Positions 35,754-46,973 of a stretch of 64,000 bases of DNA are shown here, piece by piece (positions within the stretch are counted from its first letter, which is position 1; each line of letters opens with the position of its first letter). The DNA is from Erpobdella octoculata. Taxonomy: Eukaryota; Annelida; Clitellata; Hirudinida; Erpobdellidae. Below the pieces are notes generated by a model. It was given only the letters and a program-made list of their open reading frames with translations, did not search any database and was not told where the DNA came from. Location of the stretch: contig OZ022245.1 of the NCBI GenBank assembly GCA_963978895.1, forward strand, positions 20,416,202 to 20,480,201, given 5' to 3'. The translations under genes and the position numbers were made by a program.

Positions 35754-37086
35754 TTATTACCCCTTTTTTAATTCTGTTCGTCCCGAACAGCATAGTTGCT
35801 TTTGAGAAATGCGACTCGGCCACGAACACCAAATTACCTTGATCTTTACTCGTGGCTTTTGACCGCAATTCGCAAACAACATGGTCAAGTCCCTTGACCG
35901 TTTGATGCAGTTTATTCCAGTCCTTTTTTGGCTCATCAACAGAGTCTTTCTTTGGCTCATCGTCGCTATATCTGCACGGTTCATCACAGCCTTGTTTGCA
36001 TTCCTCGTTCTGAACATCTTTACACGGTTTATCGGAACTGTCTGCTTTTTCTTCTTCCTTCAAATCTTTTAGATCTTTCTCAAGAAACTCTTCAAAAGGT
36101 TTTCCGAAAACACCTTCCATAAATCCATTAAATCCCTTCATCAGACTGTTATTTGATTTTAAAATGACTCTTAGTCTATCTGATCTAGAATCCTCTGTGG
36201 AATCATCTGATTTAGAACCTTCGGTACCGTTCTCTGTTCTTGGCTCATCTTTTTCAGAATATTTGTTGGCTGCATTGCTATTGTTGTTTTGGAGAAGTTC
36301 ATCGCCGTCATGTTTGTTTTCTTCCAAGCTACCATCGAACGTTTTCTTTTCACATTCCAACTCGGCTCTTTCGTCGGTGTCAACTTTCGTATCGTCCAGC
36401 GGATCTTTCTTCAAATTATCGCCATCGTCTCTCAAATCAGTGTCTTCTTTTTTTGTCAAGTTAACTTTGATGTATTTCTCCATTGGAGTTTCGTCCGTTT
36501 CTAAATCCTCGGTTGCTTCATCCGAGTCAGATTTGTCACTAAAATCTGACCCTGAATATTCGGTGCCGTCGTCTGTTATGGAGGCTTCCGTTTCAGAACT
36601 GTCGCTGTATGGGTAAAAGCCATAGTTGTTATTGCCATTATTATAATCATCATCGTCACTTTCATCCTCATCATTTTGCATTTCGTTTTCAACATTCTTC
36701 TCATCTTCTTTAGTTTTGTTTTCGACGTCCAAACCGACTGTATCACTGACACCATATTTGCATGGTTCATCTTGAGCATCCTTGCAAGGTTCATTTTCAT
36801 GACCGTCTTTGACAGGCACATCATCATGACCGTCTTTGACAGGCTCATCATCATGACCATCTTTGCATGGTTCATCTTGAACATCTTTGCATGGTTCATC
36901 TTGAACATCTTTGCATGGTTCAACTTGCACATCTTTGCAAGGCTCATCACCATGACCATCCTTGCATGGTTCATCTTGACCGTCTTTTTTGTTTCCGCAA
37001 TTTTTTGTGTCACCATTGAGGAGTTCAAGAAGTTTCTTCCTTTCTTGCTGTGCTTCTCTGTGTGCTGCTCTGTTTTCCTCCGCCAT
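35749..37086 (-). CDS. Acidic Cys-repeat protein of the SAP-LTR element (Gag-like, novel)
   Basis: 445 codons. Residues 1-25 are a short basic coiled segment (EENRAAHREAQQERKKLLEL). Residues about 40-110 hold about nine copies of a repeat of eight or nine residues like DEPCKDVQ or DEPCKDGH, two with Val for Cys. A long Asp/Glu/Ser-rich middle follows, then a half-hydrophobic stretch (LKSNNSLMKGFNGFMEGVFG), another block of PCKD/EPKKD repeats, and a tail (LDHVVCELRSKA). The stop is inside the LTR. There is no protease, CCHC knuckle or other known domain. Position implies a Gag-like role, which is inferred only. It begins five bases after the stop of the SAP ORF. Confidence 0.7.
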
Positions 37087-37091
37087 TTTAT

Positions 37092-37277
37092 TCAGGCCTT
37101 CAACAATTCATTTTCTGCTTCGAACTCATACTCTTCCGGATCAAACCCATTGTTCTCCAATGACGTCCGGAGGCGGTCCACGAGCTCAGACTTTCTTCCT
37201 TTATCACTGAGCTCTCGTTTTCTAAGTTCCCGCCTCAACTCCAGTATCAAGAGCTCATCCAATGCTTTCAAAACCAT
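37092..37277 (-). CDS. SAP-domain ORF of the LTR element
   Basis: 61 codons starting just after the primer-binding site. The residues LRRELRKRELSDKGRKSELV plus the following DRLR fit the SAP fold (helix-loop-helix, KxxLxxRL), a small DNA/chromatin-binding motif. Small SAP-like N termini occur on Gag proteins of some LTR elements. The downstream acidic ORF is in the -1 frame relative to this one and starts 5 bases after its stop, so frameshifting, reinitiation or an ancestral single ORF with an indel are all possible. Confidence 0.75.
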   Translation of the reverse strand: MVLKALDELLILELRRELRKRELSDKGRKSELVDRLRTSLENNGFDPEEYEFEAENELLKA

Positions 37278-37303
37278 TCTTGTATCCCACTTCTGATCAC
37301 CAA

Positions 37304-37503
37304 TGTTACGATATCACCAAATCGTATACTGGGCTCAATAGAATGGTTTTGCAGTTTATTGGAAAATAATAAATGAAGCTTTGTTAAGGCTATTTATACC
37401 TTCAAATCTCTTAATAATAATTAATCATTAATGTCCCTAATAAATGTTTTGAATTTGTTAAGGTTTATCAATAGGAAGTTGATCATCAAACCAGTGATTT
37501 TAC

Positions 37504-37504
<1 letters not shown>
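37304..37504 (-). repeat. Complete 5' LTR of the SAP element
   Basis: 201 bp, TG...CA ends on the minus strand, with the primer-binding site immediately inside (plus 37285-37303). Confidence 0.85.

Positions 37505-37595
<91 letters not shown>
37505..37595. repeat. (TA)n microsatellite 4
   Basis: About 43 TA units separating the SAP-LTR element from the Gmr1-like element. Confidence 0.98.
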
Positions 37596-37598
<3 letters not shown>

Positions 37599-37904
37599 CA
37601 GGGGTCGCTCTACCGGACCTCCTGACAAGTGTATCTTGCACCTGTCGACCTGTTTAGACTCTCAGTCTAGACAGGAACCTAGACATTAATTTTCAGACAT
37701 TCTTTTGCGTGTTTTCTGAGGCTATATATATAGCAATTTGAATTCCGCCAGGACAGAGCTAGCTATTTAGTATCAGGCAAAGTCCTACGTGTTTTGTATT
37801 TGATTTTTTGTTATTAACTGCGCTTTAATAAAGTTTCTTGTTGTCGTTCCGAGTTGTTTTTTCTTCCTGGTGTTCCCGACATTCCAGCAGGGAAGACTGT
37901 GACA
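37596..37904 (+). repeat. 5' LTR of Gmr1-like element
   Basis: Starts TGTCAGGGGTCGCTCTACC, ends GACTGTGACA. Contains GCTATATATA (possible TATA box, about 37722) and AATAAAG at about 37829. Confidence 0.9.
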
Positions 37905-37907
37905 TTT

Positions 37908-37925
37908 TGGTGGCAGCGGTGAGAT
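37908..37925 (+). promoter_or_regulatory. Primer-binding site, tRNA-Leu type
   Basis: TGGTGGCAGCGGTGAGAT begins three bases after the LTR. It is the complement of tRNA-Leu 3' ends of the type ...CACCGCTGCCA-CCA for at least 14 bases. Confidence 0.75.
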
Positions 37926-38170
37926 CAAGTATCAGGAAAAAAAAGTGCTCTCCAGCAAAGTTTGACAAGCAAGTTCGGAAAGATCTCTCTTGCCGGTGAA
38001 GTTCTCCTTGTGATCAAGGCTCGCCAGACGTTTCCGGGATCATCATCGGATCAGATAACCAGTTACGAGACTTTCCGTAGCTAGAATCGGCCGTCCCATT
38101 TGTGCTCAAGGTTTGAGTTTCTTTTCGAGTTTTCCCGCCGGTCTGAGTTTAGATAAGAAGGTCTTTTATA

Positions 38171-39310
38171 TTGATACTTATCTGGCTGAAGATTGGTAGT
38201 AAGTCGTCCGGTGTTGAGGGTTGTGAAGACCCAGCGCAATTACCTGGAGGGAATGTGTCTCCAGAAAATTGGGAGGATGCGGGGAACGTTGGGAGGGAAG
38301 ACACTAGTGGGTTTGGCGAAGATCCGACAGGGGGAAATCGACGAGGAGAACGTCATGAAAAACAAAAGCGTAGAGGTATGTGGGATGGTGAAGAAAGGAG
38401 GAAAGAGTTGGAAATAGAGAGACAATTGGAGAATGAATCGATAGATAGAGCATTGCGAGAGAGAGAATTGCAATTAAAAGAGATGGTGTTAGAAGAAGAA
38501 CGAGAAAATAGAAAGCTAAAATGGCTAGAATTAGAAGAGGTGAGAAGGAGGGAGAATCGAGCTGAAAGAGACAAGGAAGAAACAAGGCGATGGAGAATAG
38601 AGGAACGCGAACGAATGATAGCTCGAGAAAATTTTGAAACTTCGGTTGAAAGTCGGGCCAGTCGGTGTATATCAAATATTATACCATTGGTAGGTGAATG
38701 TTTTTCAAATACTCAGAAAATTCCTGGTTTTTTTGCATTATTAGAAAAACAATTTATTATTGATAATGTCAATAATGACATTAAAGCCATGATTTTACAA
38801 TCATGTTTAACTTGTAAGGCACGAAGTTTAATAACACGTCTTTCTCCTACTCAATTAGAAAATTATGATAATGTAAAAACGGTTCTTTTAACCGAATACA
38901 GAGTCAGTCCTGCCAATTTAAAACAATATTTTCAATCTATAACTAAAAAATCCAACCAAACCTTCTCTATTTTGGCTTCCGAATTACATAATGCACTTTC
39001 ATACTATGTTAAAAGTAATCGGAATTATGATCAACTAATAAGTTTGCTGTGCGCAGACAGGCTCAAAGAGTTGTTACCTGTTGACTGTCGAAGTTTTGTT
39101 TTGACCCAAGAACAAAATAGATGGTTGTCTCATGAAGAACTTTCTCAAGTGGCTGATAATTATGCGGCTGCTCATGTTCAAAACCAGTCATCGTCTTTTC
39201 GCCAAGTAGTCAAATCAGACAGCTTAATTTACCTCAGGTCGATTTAAGATTTGGCCGTTGTTTTGGCTGTAGTTCGTCAGGCCATGTAAGGAAAAACTGT
39301 CCGAAATGAG
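38171..39310 (+). pseudogene. Gmr1-like gag with CCHC knuckle
   Basis: A 358-codon frame. Residues about 55-170 are a highly charged helix (RERELQLKEMVLEEERENRK). Residues about 180-345 resemble a retroelement capsid (FFALLEKQFIIDNVNNDIKA, LKQYFQSITKKSNQTFSILA, LLPVDCRSFVL). One frame change after 39230 is a knuckle CFGCSSSGHVRKNC (C-x2-C-x4-H-x4-C) at about 39258-39300. In intact relatives Gag packages the RNA. Confidence 0.8.
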
Positions 39311-39426
39311 AGGTTTCGCAGGTCGCACCATCGGCCTATATCAATTGTTGTAGTATTGGTAGCGAACTTTTTCATCCATCGTGTCCGGGAAATGATGTAC
39401 TTCATAATCCTATTAAATTTTATGAT

Positions 39427-39621
39427 ATGTCGTTTATGAAAATAAAAATAAGTAATCTCCCATCTGTTGTTGCCTTAATAGATAGTGGAGCGGAAATCTG
39501 CTGTATAAGGGCAGATTTGGTTAGATCCTTGAAATTGAGTTTTCCGAGAAAAATTAAGTCATGTGGGTTAAGTGGCCAGCCAGAGCTGGTGGATGTTGTG
39601 CAAGCACCTGTTATTTTATGA
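39427..39621 (+). pseudogene. Gmr1-like protease
   Basis: VVALIDSGAEICCIR carries the D-S-G active-site triad of retropepsins. The frame ends early at a stop after APVIL. Confidence 0.75.
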
Positions 39622-40059
39622 GCAGTAGATCCTAATACTACCAATATAGCTCCTGAATTTTTAGAATGGTTTGCAGTTGTTCCCCACTTACATGAAGAAA
39701 CAATCATAACCCCTAGGGTAGCAGAACTAATACAGACTATTGCCCTATATAGCTTGTCTACCCCAACTTTGGCGTCTGATATAAAAAGAAAATCTTCCTA
39801 TGAAAGCTCATTTGATGAGTTGAACTCCGACCTAGAAACGCAAAGAGTCGAAATGATGACTGATCAGCCAGTTCTTGATTCACTTACATCAGTTTGTGTA
39901 GCGGGAGTTACAGAAAAAATAGTCCCCGAGGTGCAAGTCGAGAGCAAGGAGGTTCCCACGAATCTTCCGTCTCATCCACATCCGATCATAATCAGAAGAA
40001 AACACCTCCACCCCTCATAACTCACCATGCAGATGCGCTCACCTTTGCGGAGGAACAAA

Positions 40060-41240
40060 AAAAATGTCTCTCACTGGATCCATATTGAAAGCTGGCTAAA
40101 AAACACAAAGAAAATTTTCAAGTCAACCAGGACCTTTTATGGCACTATGAGAACATATGGGGGCACCGAATTGAACAGTTATGTTTGCCTTTGAAGAGAA
40201 TTCCTCTGGTGTTAGAAATGGGTCATGACGCACCATACGCAGGTCATATGGCTAGGCGTTCAACTTTGCAGAGAATTAAATTAAATTTTTGGTTCCTAAA
40301 TATGGAAAACACCATAAGTTAATATTGTAACTCTTGCAAGATCTGCCAACTTCGAGCACCCTTGAAAAAAAGGACAGGGTACCTATTAGTTCTATACCTC
40401 GGGGAGATGAATTGTCATTTACACACCTGGTGATGGATTGTATAGGTCCGATTTTATCTGAAAGAGATCCAGTGGTCAAAAAACCAAAGTATAATTATGC
40501 CTTAGTTTTAGTAGATCTTTTTTTTTCGCTGGCCTATGGCCTACCCTCTTCAGTCATCAAGAGCTAAGGATGTATGTGACATTTTGATATAGGTTTTTAT
40601 GACCTTTTCAGTCCCCAGAGTAATTAGCTCAGACTGCGGTACAAATTTCACAAGCCAAGTAACGCAAGAATTATTTAAAGCTTTAGGCTGCAATCCGAGA
40701 TTTAACACACCGGGTCATCTGGAGGCTTCCGGAGTTGTTGAAAGGTGTAATCAGAGCCTTAAAAATATGATTTATAAGCTGGCTTATTCCCTTTTGTGCT
40801 TTGGAGTCTAAGGGAAAAACCCTATCTACGACACATACACCTTAGTTTATGGGATGATCCCACGAGGTCCTTTGAGTAGTTTAAAGGATTCATGGCTTAT
40901 TCCCAATAAAGCACCGTTTAGTATAGGTGGTAAGCCAGAATTATATTTAAAAACTCTTAGACGTAATCTAGAAATAGCCAATAGGTTTGCAAAACTACAT
41001 GGGGACTGGAAACAAGATGCCTATGTACATCATTACGACACCCGTAGTACCGATCGTAAGTATATGGTGGGGGACCAAGTACTTATTTTATCAAGTAATA
41101 AAGGGGAAGCTAAGTTATAAAAACAGTGGCAAGGCCCGGGTATCATATCAGTTGTCAAATCACCCTATTCCTATATTGTCGATATTAATGGAGTTAAACA
41201 TTACGTACATGCTAATAAGATAAGAAAATTTCATGAACGC
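40060..41240 (+). pseudogene. Gmr1-like integrase
   Basis: A zinc-binding region with DAPYAGHMARRSTLQRIK and CNSCKICQL (HHCC) is followed by the core: HLVMDCIGPILSERDP (first Asp), VISSDCGTNFTSQV (second Asp), and HLEASGVVERCNQSLKNMI (Glu). A C-terminal part (YMVGDQVLIL) reaches about 41240. Several stops and frame changes break it. It precedes RT, the unusual arrangement of Gmr1. Confidence 0.85.
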
Positions 41241-41890
41241 ATAGAAAAGGCAATAGTTAATAGTTGTTCCGTCATTTATCGGGATGACCATGAATTTGGT
41301 GAAATACTCATAAACGATAGTGAATCTCAAATTCAGAGAGTTTTACCCAGTGATAGAATAACCCGGGAAATGTTTTCCCATTTACCTGCAGATAACCAAG
41401 TCGAACTTCTTTTACTTATTGACAGTTTTCCACAGCTGTTTTCCAAGACGCTGGTTTATTGCGATGTATTGAGCCATAAAATACAAGTTATACCTGGATT
41501 CAAATCAAATCCATAGCATGTTTCAGCAAGGGGTTATAGCTCCGTCACGAAGTGAAATGGTAAGTCCCATGGTATGTGTTCTAAAAGGCCATCAGGGAAG
41601 CAAAGGAGTAAGTTTGGCCATCGACTTTCGGCATGTAAATAAATATACGTTAGGGGATGGTTTTCCGATTCCTGATAAATCAGATATCTTACAAAAGGTT
41701 GACAAATCTCACTTTATTAGCTGCTTCGATGCTAAATCTGGATATTGGCAGATTCTGTTAAACCCGAAGTTTTGTTGGTTGACTGTCTTGCCTGCGACGA
41801 AGGATTGTTTGAATTCCGTCGTATGCCATTTGGTTTAAATTCAGCCGGTAATACCATCATGAGGGTAATAGCACACATATTACAACCCAT

Positions 41891-43055
41891 AGAATAGAAT
41901 AGAATAGAATAGAATAGAATAGAATAGAATAGAATAGAATAGAATAGAATAGAATAGAATAGAATAGAATAGAATAGAATAGAATAGAATAGAATAGAAT
42001 AGAATAGAATAGAATAGAATAGAATAGAATAGAATAGAATAGAATAGAATAGAATAGAATAGAATAGAATAGAATAGAATAGAATAGAATAGAATAGAAT
42101 AGAATAGAATAGAATAGAATAGAATAGAATAGAATAGAATAGAATAGAATAGAATAGAATAGAATAGAATAGAATAGAATAGAATAGAATAGAATAGAAT
42201 AGAATAGAATAGAATAGAATAGAATAGAATAGAATAGAATAGAATAGAATAGAATAGAATAGAATAGAATAGAATAGAATAGAATAGAATAGAATAGAAT
42301 AGAATAGAATAGAATAGAATAGAATAGAATAGAATAGAATAGAATAGAATAGAATAGAATAGAATAGAATAGAATAGAATAGAATAGAATAGAATAGAAT
42401 AGAATAGAATAGAATAGAATAGAATAGAATAGAATAGAATAGAATAGAATAGAATAGAATAGAATAGAATAGAATAGAATAGAATAGAATAGAATAGAAT
42501 AGAATAGAATAGAATAGAATAGAATAGAATAGAATAGAATAGAATAGAATAGAATAGAATAGAATAGAATAGAATAGAATAGAATAGAATAGAATAGAAT
42601 AGAATAGAATAGAATAGAATAGAATAGAATAGAATAGAATAGAATAGAATAGAATAGAATAGAATAGAATAGAATAGAATAGAATAGAATAGAATAGAAT
42701 AGAATAGAATAGAATAGAATAGAATAGAATAGAATAGAATAGAATAGAATAGAATAGAATAGAATAGAATAGAATAGAATAGAATAGAATAGAATAGAAT
42801 AGAATAGAATAGAATAGAATAGAATAGAATAGAATAGAATAGAATAGAATAGAATAGAATAGAATAGAATAGAATAGAATAGAATAGAATAGAATAGAAT
42901 AGAATAGAATAGAATAGAATAGAATAGAATAGAATAGAATAGAATAGAATAGAATAGAATAGAATAGAATAGAATAGAATAGAATAGAATAGAATAGAAT
43001 AGAATAGAATAGAATAGAATAGAATAGAATAGAATAGAATAGAATAGAATAGAAT
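41891..43055. repeat. (AGAAT)n pentanucleotide array, 1.17 kb
   Basis: About 233 near-perfect AGAAT units, placed between RT codons ...CAACCCAT and the YxDD region. On the minus strand it reads as endless Phe-Tyr-Ser-Ile-Leu, which is not a protein. Confidence 0.99.
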
Positions 43056-43144
43056 ACGTTCATTTGCTTAACCATTTATAGACGATATTGCAGTGTTTTC
43101 CTCAAGCTGGGCGGAACATGTCAGCCATCTGAAGTCTTTTTTAT

Positions 43145-43505
43145 TACCAATGCTTTTATTAACTCGTCGTCTCTGTTTCTCTGTCTGTCTGTTTGTTTTT
43201 CTGTCTGTCTGTTTGTTTCTCTGTCTGTTTCAAATCTTGCAATCAATTTTTGAGTCACTTCCTGATGATAGATTTTTTTCAAATTTTGCATACATGCTCA
43301 AAATAGAAGACAATGCAATATTCACTTATTAGTTTTACAATAAGTCAATTAATTTAGTTAATTTTAATTAATTTCGATATAATTAAGATATTTCGACTTT
43401 AATATAAAATAAAAGAGTAATATAAGAAAAAATTGATTGCAAAATTTGTGTTTTAATTACATATAAGAGCATTGGTTTTAAAAATTCGTTTTTAATTTAC
43501 TTGTT
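43145..43505. mobile_element. AT-rich MITE-like insertion in RT
   Basis: It interrupts RT codons. The inverted words ACCAATGCTTTTA (43149) and TAAGAGCATTGGT (43466) lie near its ends. The right 80 bp recurs in inverted orientation at about 51130-51215. It contains CTGTCTGTCTGTTTG simple repeats. It is a non-coding repeat family seen at least twice here. Confidence 0.6.
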
Positions 43506-43745
43506 TCAAATCATGGCAGAATCTGGACTTACTTTTAATCTCTTTAAGTGTATTTTCGCCCATCCCCGAGTACCATTTCTAGGACATATAATAGGATCTG
43601 GATTCATAGCCCCAGATCCTAGTAAAATAGCCACAGTCGATACAATTAAATCCCCATCAACAAAAAAAAGAGATAAAACGGCTACTAGGTTTTTTTAGTT
43701 ATTTTAGAAATTATATTCCTTCCCTAGCTAGAACGGCCCATGTTA

Positions 43746-44240
43746 TAGCAAAACTCACTAAAAAAGGGATACCAGATAAACTTTTCTGGGAAGACAGACA
43801 TCAGCTTGCCTTAGACCAGCTTAAATCAGACCTCATGAAGGCAACAGCCCTACACACCATTGATTTTTCAAAGGGTTTTGGTATAGTTGTTGATGCTAGC
43901 ATAATAGCTGTAGGGTGTTGTCTGTTTCTACTATCAGAGGAGGGGGAAGAAGCTCCTATTGCCTTTGGTAGTTCGAAGTTGTCTCCTACCCAAACTCGAT
44001 GGTCGACCATCGAGAGATAAGCGTTTGCCGATATTTGGGCACTTAAAAAATATAAGTCTTGGATACTACTTTCCGAGGTGACCATATATTCTTATCACAA
44101 TCCCCTCTCTTATCTCACGGAAGCGGTTCTTACTAGCGCTAAGTTAATGCGATGGGCATTAGCGTTGCAGGAGTATAATTTGAGTTTCAAGTATCGGCTG
44201 GGCGTAAGAATGGAGCCGCCGATTTCCTCTCCCGGATAGG
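43746..44240 (+). pseudogene. Gmr1-like RNase H
   Basis: HQLALDQLKSDLMKATAL precedes the RNase H fold: GIVVDASIIAVGCCLF (catalytic Asp), AFGSSKLSPTQTRWSTIER (Glu region, then a stop), and FADIWALKKYKSWIL continuing in frame. It ends at AADFLSR-like codons near 44230. It degrades the RNA strand during cDNA synthesis in the family. Confidence 0.8.
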
Positions 44241-44850
44241 GGAGTAGTCTCTCAACACGGAGAGCTGGACGACATTTTTTTTACTTGTCGTAATTATGTT
44301 TATTATTTACTGTTATAAACTTCGAAAATTTGTTTTCGAGCATAAGCCCAGAGGCACATTGTACTAGTTGTATTTCTATGGGCATAGGTTTTCTCTTTTG
44401 TTGTCTTAGTTGCAGATCATTGTACTATTCTATAATTAATGATATTGTTGAAGTAGTTGAACCTCTTGATGATTCTTTTGTTATTACAATTCAGACGGTA
44501 TGGAATTAAACTTAGATGGGTCGAGCTGGTTGTATGGGTGGTTTTACTGGTGGGAGTAAAAGTTACTTTCAGGAAGGACATCTCCAGTTTAAAGTCGACC
44601 TTGAAGCCTTGGTAGACACGATACATTGACGAACGAACACCCATTCTTTATCCAGATTATCTACAAAGTTCTGCCTCCGATTCCACCCACTCCTCATCTT
44701 CCTCGTCGTCCTCTTCGATGTCCCCGACTTTGAAGCCCCGGTAAGCACGATACATCGACGAACGAACACCCATTCTTCATCCAGTACTGTGAAAGCTAAC
44801 ATTTAAGATATTGAAAGACTGTTCAACATCTTCGTTTTGAGGAGGAGTTA
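44241..44850. other. 3' UTR of Gmr1-like element with two 129-bp repeats
   Basis: Two direct copies (about 44600-44654 and 44729-44783) of a segment containing GACGAACGAACACCCATTCT. No ORF. A purine tract sits before the LTR. Confidence 0.7.
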
Positions 44851-44985
44851 TGTCAGGGGTCGCTCTACCGGACCTCCTGACAAGTGTATCTTGCACCCGT
44901 ATGGGTAACAACAGAAGGAAAAAAAGCGTAAAATAACCTAGACATTAATTCTCAGACAGTCTTTTGCGCGTTTTCTGAGGCTATA
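44851..44985 (+). repeat. 3' LTR of Gmr1-like element, truncated
   Basis: Matches the first part of the 5' LTR (TGTCAGGGGTCGCTCTACC, CCTAGACATTAATT, CGTTTTCTGAGGCTATA) and then breaks off into unrelated sequence. Confidence 0.85.
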
Positions 44986-45029
44986 ACACCACGTTCAACT
45001 CTAAAAGACAAACCATCTCTTCCGATAAC

Positions 45030-45887
45030 ATGGGTGGCAGCTCGACGACAAGTTTACCTACTTCTGTAACGTGTCATCAGCGTACAAGTGATGTACAAAA
45101 CAATACTCGTGATGGATCCGTAGACTCTCATACTTCGGATCTACCACTTACAAAAGTCAGTTGTTGTATCTCTTGTGGTGACAGACCCGTCACCCTCTTT
45201 ACAACTGAAAACGAGTCTGATGTGGACGATCAAGTCAACATGATGGCTCTGGACGGCACAGAATTGTCCCTTGTTTCTTGCGTTTCTGTCGGCCGTGACA
45301 GCGGATCTCATTTGCTGAGCGCTGGCAACCAAAAGCGCCACACTTTCGTTCATTCTTTTGGATCGCGCGGTCGGCCCGATTCCGGAAGAAAAGTCAATCT
45401 TCATGAAATGACCCGCTGTGCTTCAGCTCGGGACCCTACACATGGAGATAGCCAAACACTGTTTGGCGATAACTTCGTTTTCCCCACCAGCTTCATCTCG
45501 TCTTCATTCGATGGTGCTGTAGGCAACTTCGGAGAAAGTAATCTTCTATCGTTGTCTCATGGCTTACTCGGCGATGAAGACAATACTTTGACCTTCGGGC
45601 AACTTGACGCTTGCGTTCCAGTTGAACTTCTTGACGTACAGGCTGGATGCGAGGATGGTGTGGGGCTCAGTCGTTCGAATACTACTTTTGAGCATCTCAC
45701 AATGATAATATTAATAAGCGGCGACGGCGCTAATTGCTGTCCGACGGATACAATAGCCTTGTCTTACTTTATGTTACTGCCAATATTTTTGTGCCCGTGC
45801 TTGTCGTTCTTTGTGTTGTTCACAAGTCGTACAACGCCGCTCTGTATAGTTACGTTTTTCACATATCGAGCGTTTAACTTGTTTTAG
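45030..45887 (+). CDS. Unknown open frame of 285 codons
   Basis: A continuous plus-strand frame with balanced base composition unlike its AT-rich surroundings. It contains VSCCISCGDRPV (a C-x2-C), acidic and Ser/Gly-rich stretches, and a hydrophobic C-terminal 45 residues (LSYFMLLPIFLCPCLSFFVL), possibly a membrane anchor. I recognise no family. It starts 45 bp after the truncated Gmr1 LTR and ends about 315 bp before Penelope-like terminal words, so it may be transposon-derived. The frame could also be an antisense shadow. Confidence 0.3.
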   Translation: MGGSSTTSLPTSVTCHQRTSDVQNNTRDGSVDSHTSDLPLTKVSCCISCGDRPVTLFTTENESDVDDQVNMMALDGTELSLVSCVSVGRDSGSHLLSAGNQKRHTFVHSFGSRGRPDSGRKVNLHEMTRCASARDPTHGDSQTLFGDNFVFPTSFISSSFDGAVGNFGESNLLSLSHGLLGDEDNTLTFGQLDACVPVELLDVQAGCEDGVGLSRSNTTFEHLTMIILISGDGANCCPTDTIALSYFMLLPIFLCPCLSFFVLFTSRTTPLCIVTFFTYRAFNLF

Positions 45888-46721
<834 letters not shown>

Positions 46722-46973
46722 AGACTTGCTCTAAGAAATACAACTCATCATTTGGCAGAAACAATTTTCGAGCCAAATTCTCGACCTTTCGGTATAAAAC
46801 TCACTGTTCGAGACTACAATTAGTCAAAAACTTTTTCGTTAAACTTTTGTTGTCAGAACGATGGACCGTTTCAGCTATATCAGCCATCATCAGGGGCAAA
46901 AGTAAAACGTGAAAAGTAAACAAACAGAAAAAACCGAAATTATCAAAGAATTAGCAAGCCAAAGATTTACATG

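Larger units (their letters stand above)
41500..43745 (+). pseudogene. Gmr1-like reverse transcriptase, split by repeats
   Basis: 41500-41890 gives the RT fingers and palm (QQGVIAPSRSEMVSPMV, LAIDFRHVNKYT, FISCFDAKSGYWQILL). The (AGAAT)n array intervenes at 41891-43055. The catalytic FIDDIAVFSSSWAEHVSHLK follows at about 43076-43135. After an AT-rich insertion the thumb resumes at 43513 (SGLTFNLFKCIFAHPRVPFL, GHIIGSGFIAPDPSK). The residues are of gypsy type. Confidence 0.85.
37596..44985 (+). mobile_element. Gmr1-like Ty3/gypsy element (integrase before RT), decayed
   Basis: 5' LTR (37596-37904), tRNA-Leu-type primer site, then on the plus strand gag, CCHC knuckle, protease, integrase, reverse transcriptase, RNase H, a long 3' UTR, a purine tract (GAGGAGGAG, about 44839) and a truncated 3' LTR (44851-44985). 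RT and RNase H are of Ty3/gypsy type, but integrase lies upstream of RT. That order is known from Gmr1 elements, described from deuterostomes. Multiple frameshifts, a 1.17-kb pentanucleotide array and an AT-rich insertion inside RT make it inactive. Confidence 0.88.

Noticed and set aside
36164..37296. Plus-strand hydrophobic frames of up to 206 codons opposite the acidic ORF
   Set aside because: They mirror the acidic, repeat-rich minus-strand ORF (Asp/Glu codons read as Phe/Ser/Leu) and lack their own signals; the LTR, primer site and SAP motif support the minus strand.
41891..43055. CRISPR-like array
   Set aside because: Uniform 5-bp tandem units without spacers in a eukaryotic genome; a plain microsatellite.
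41732..43075. 447-codon minus-strand frame of repeated Phe-Tyr-Ser-Ile-Leu
   Set aside because: Pure reading of the AGAAT pentanucleotide array inside a dead RT gene.
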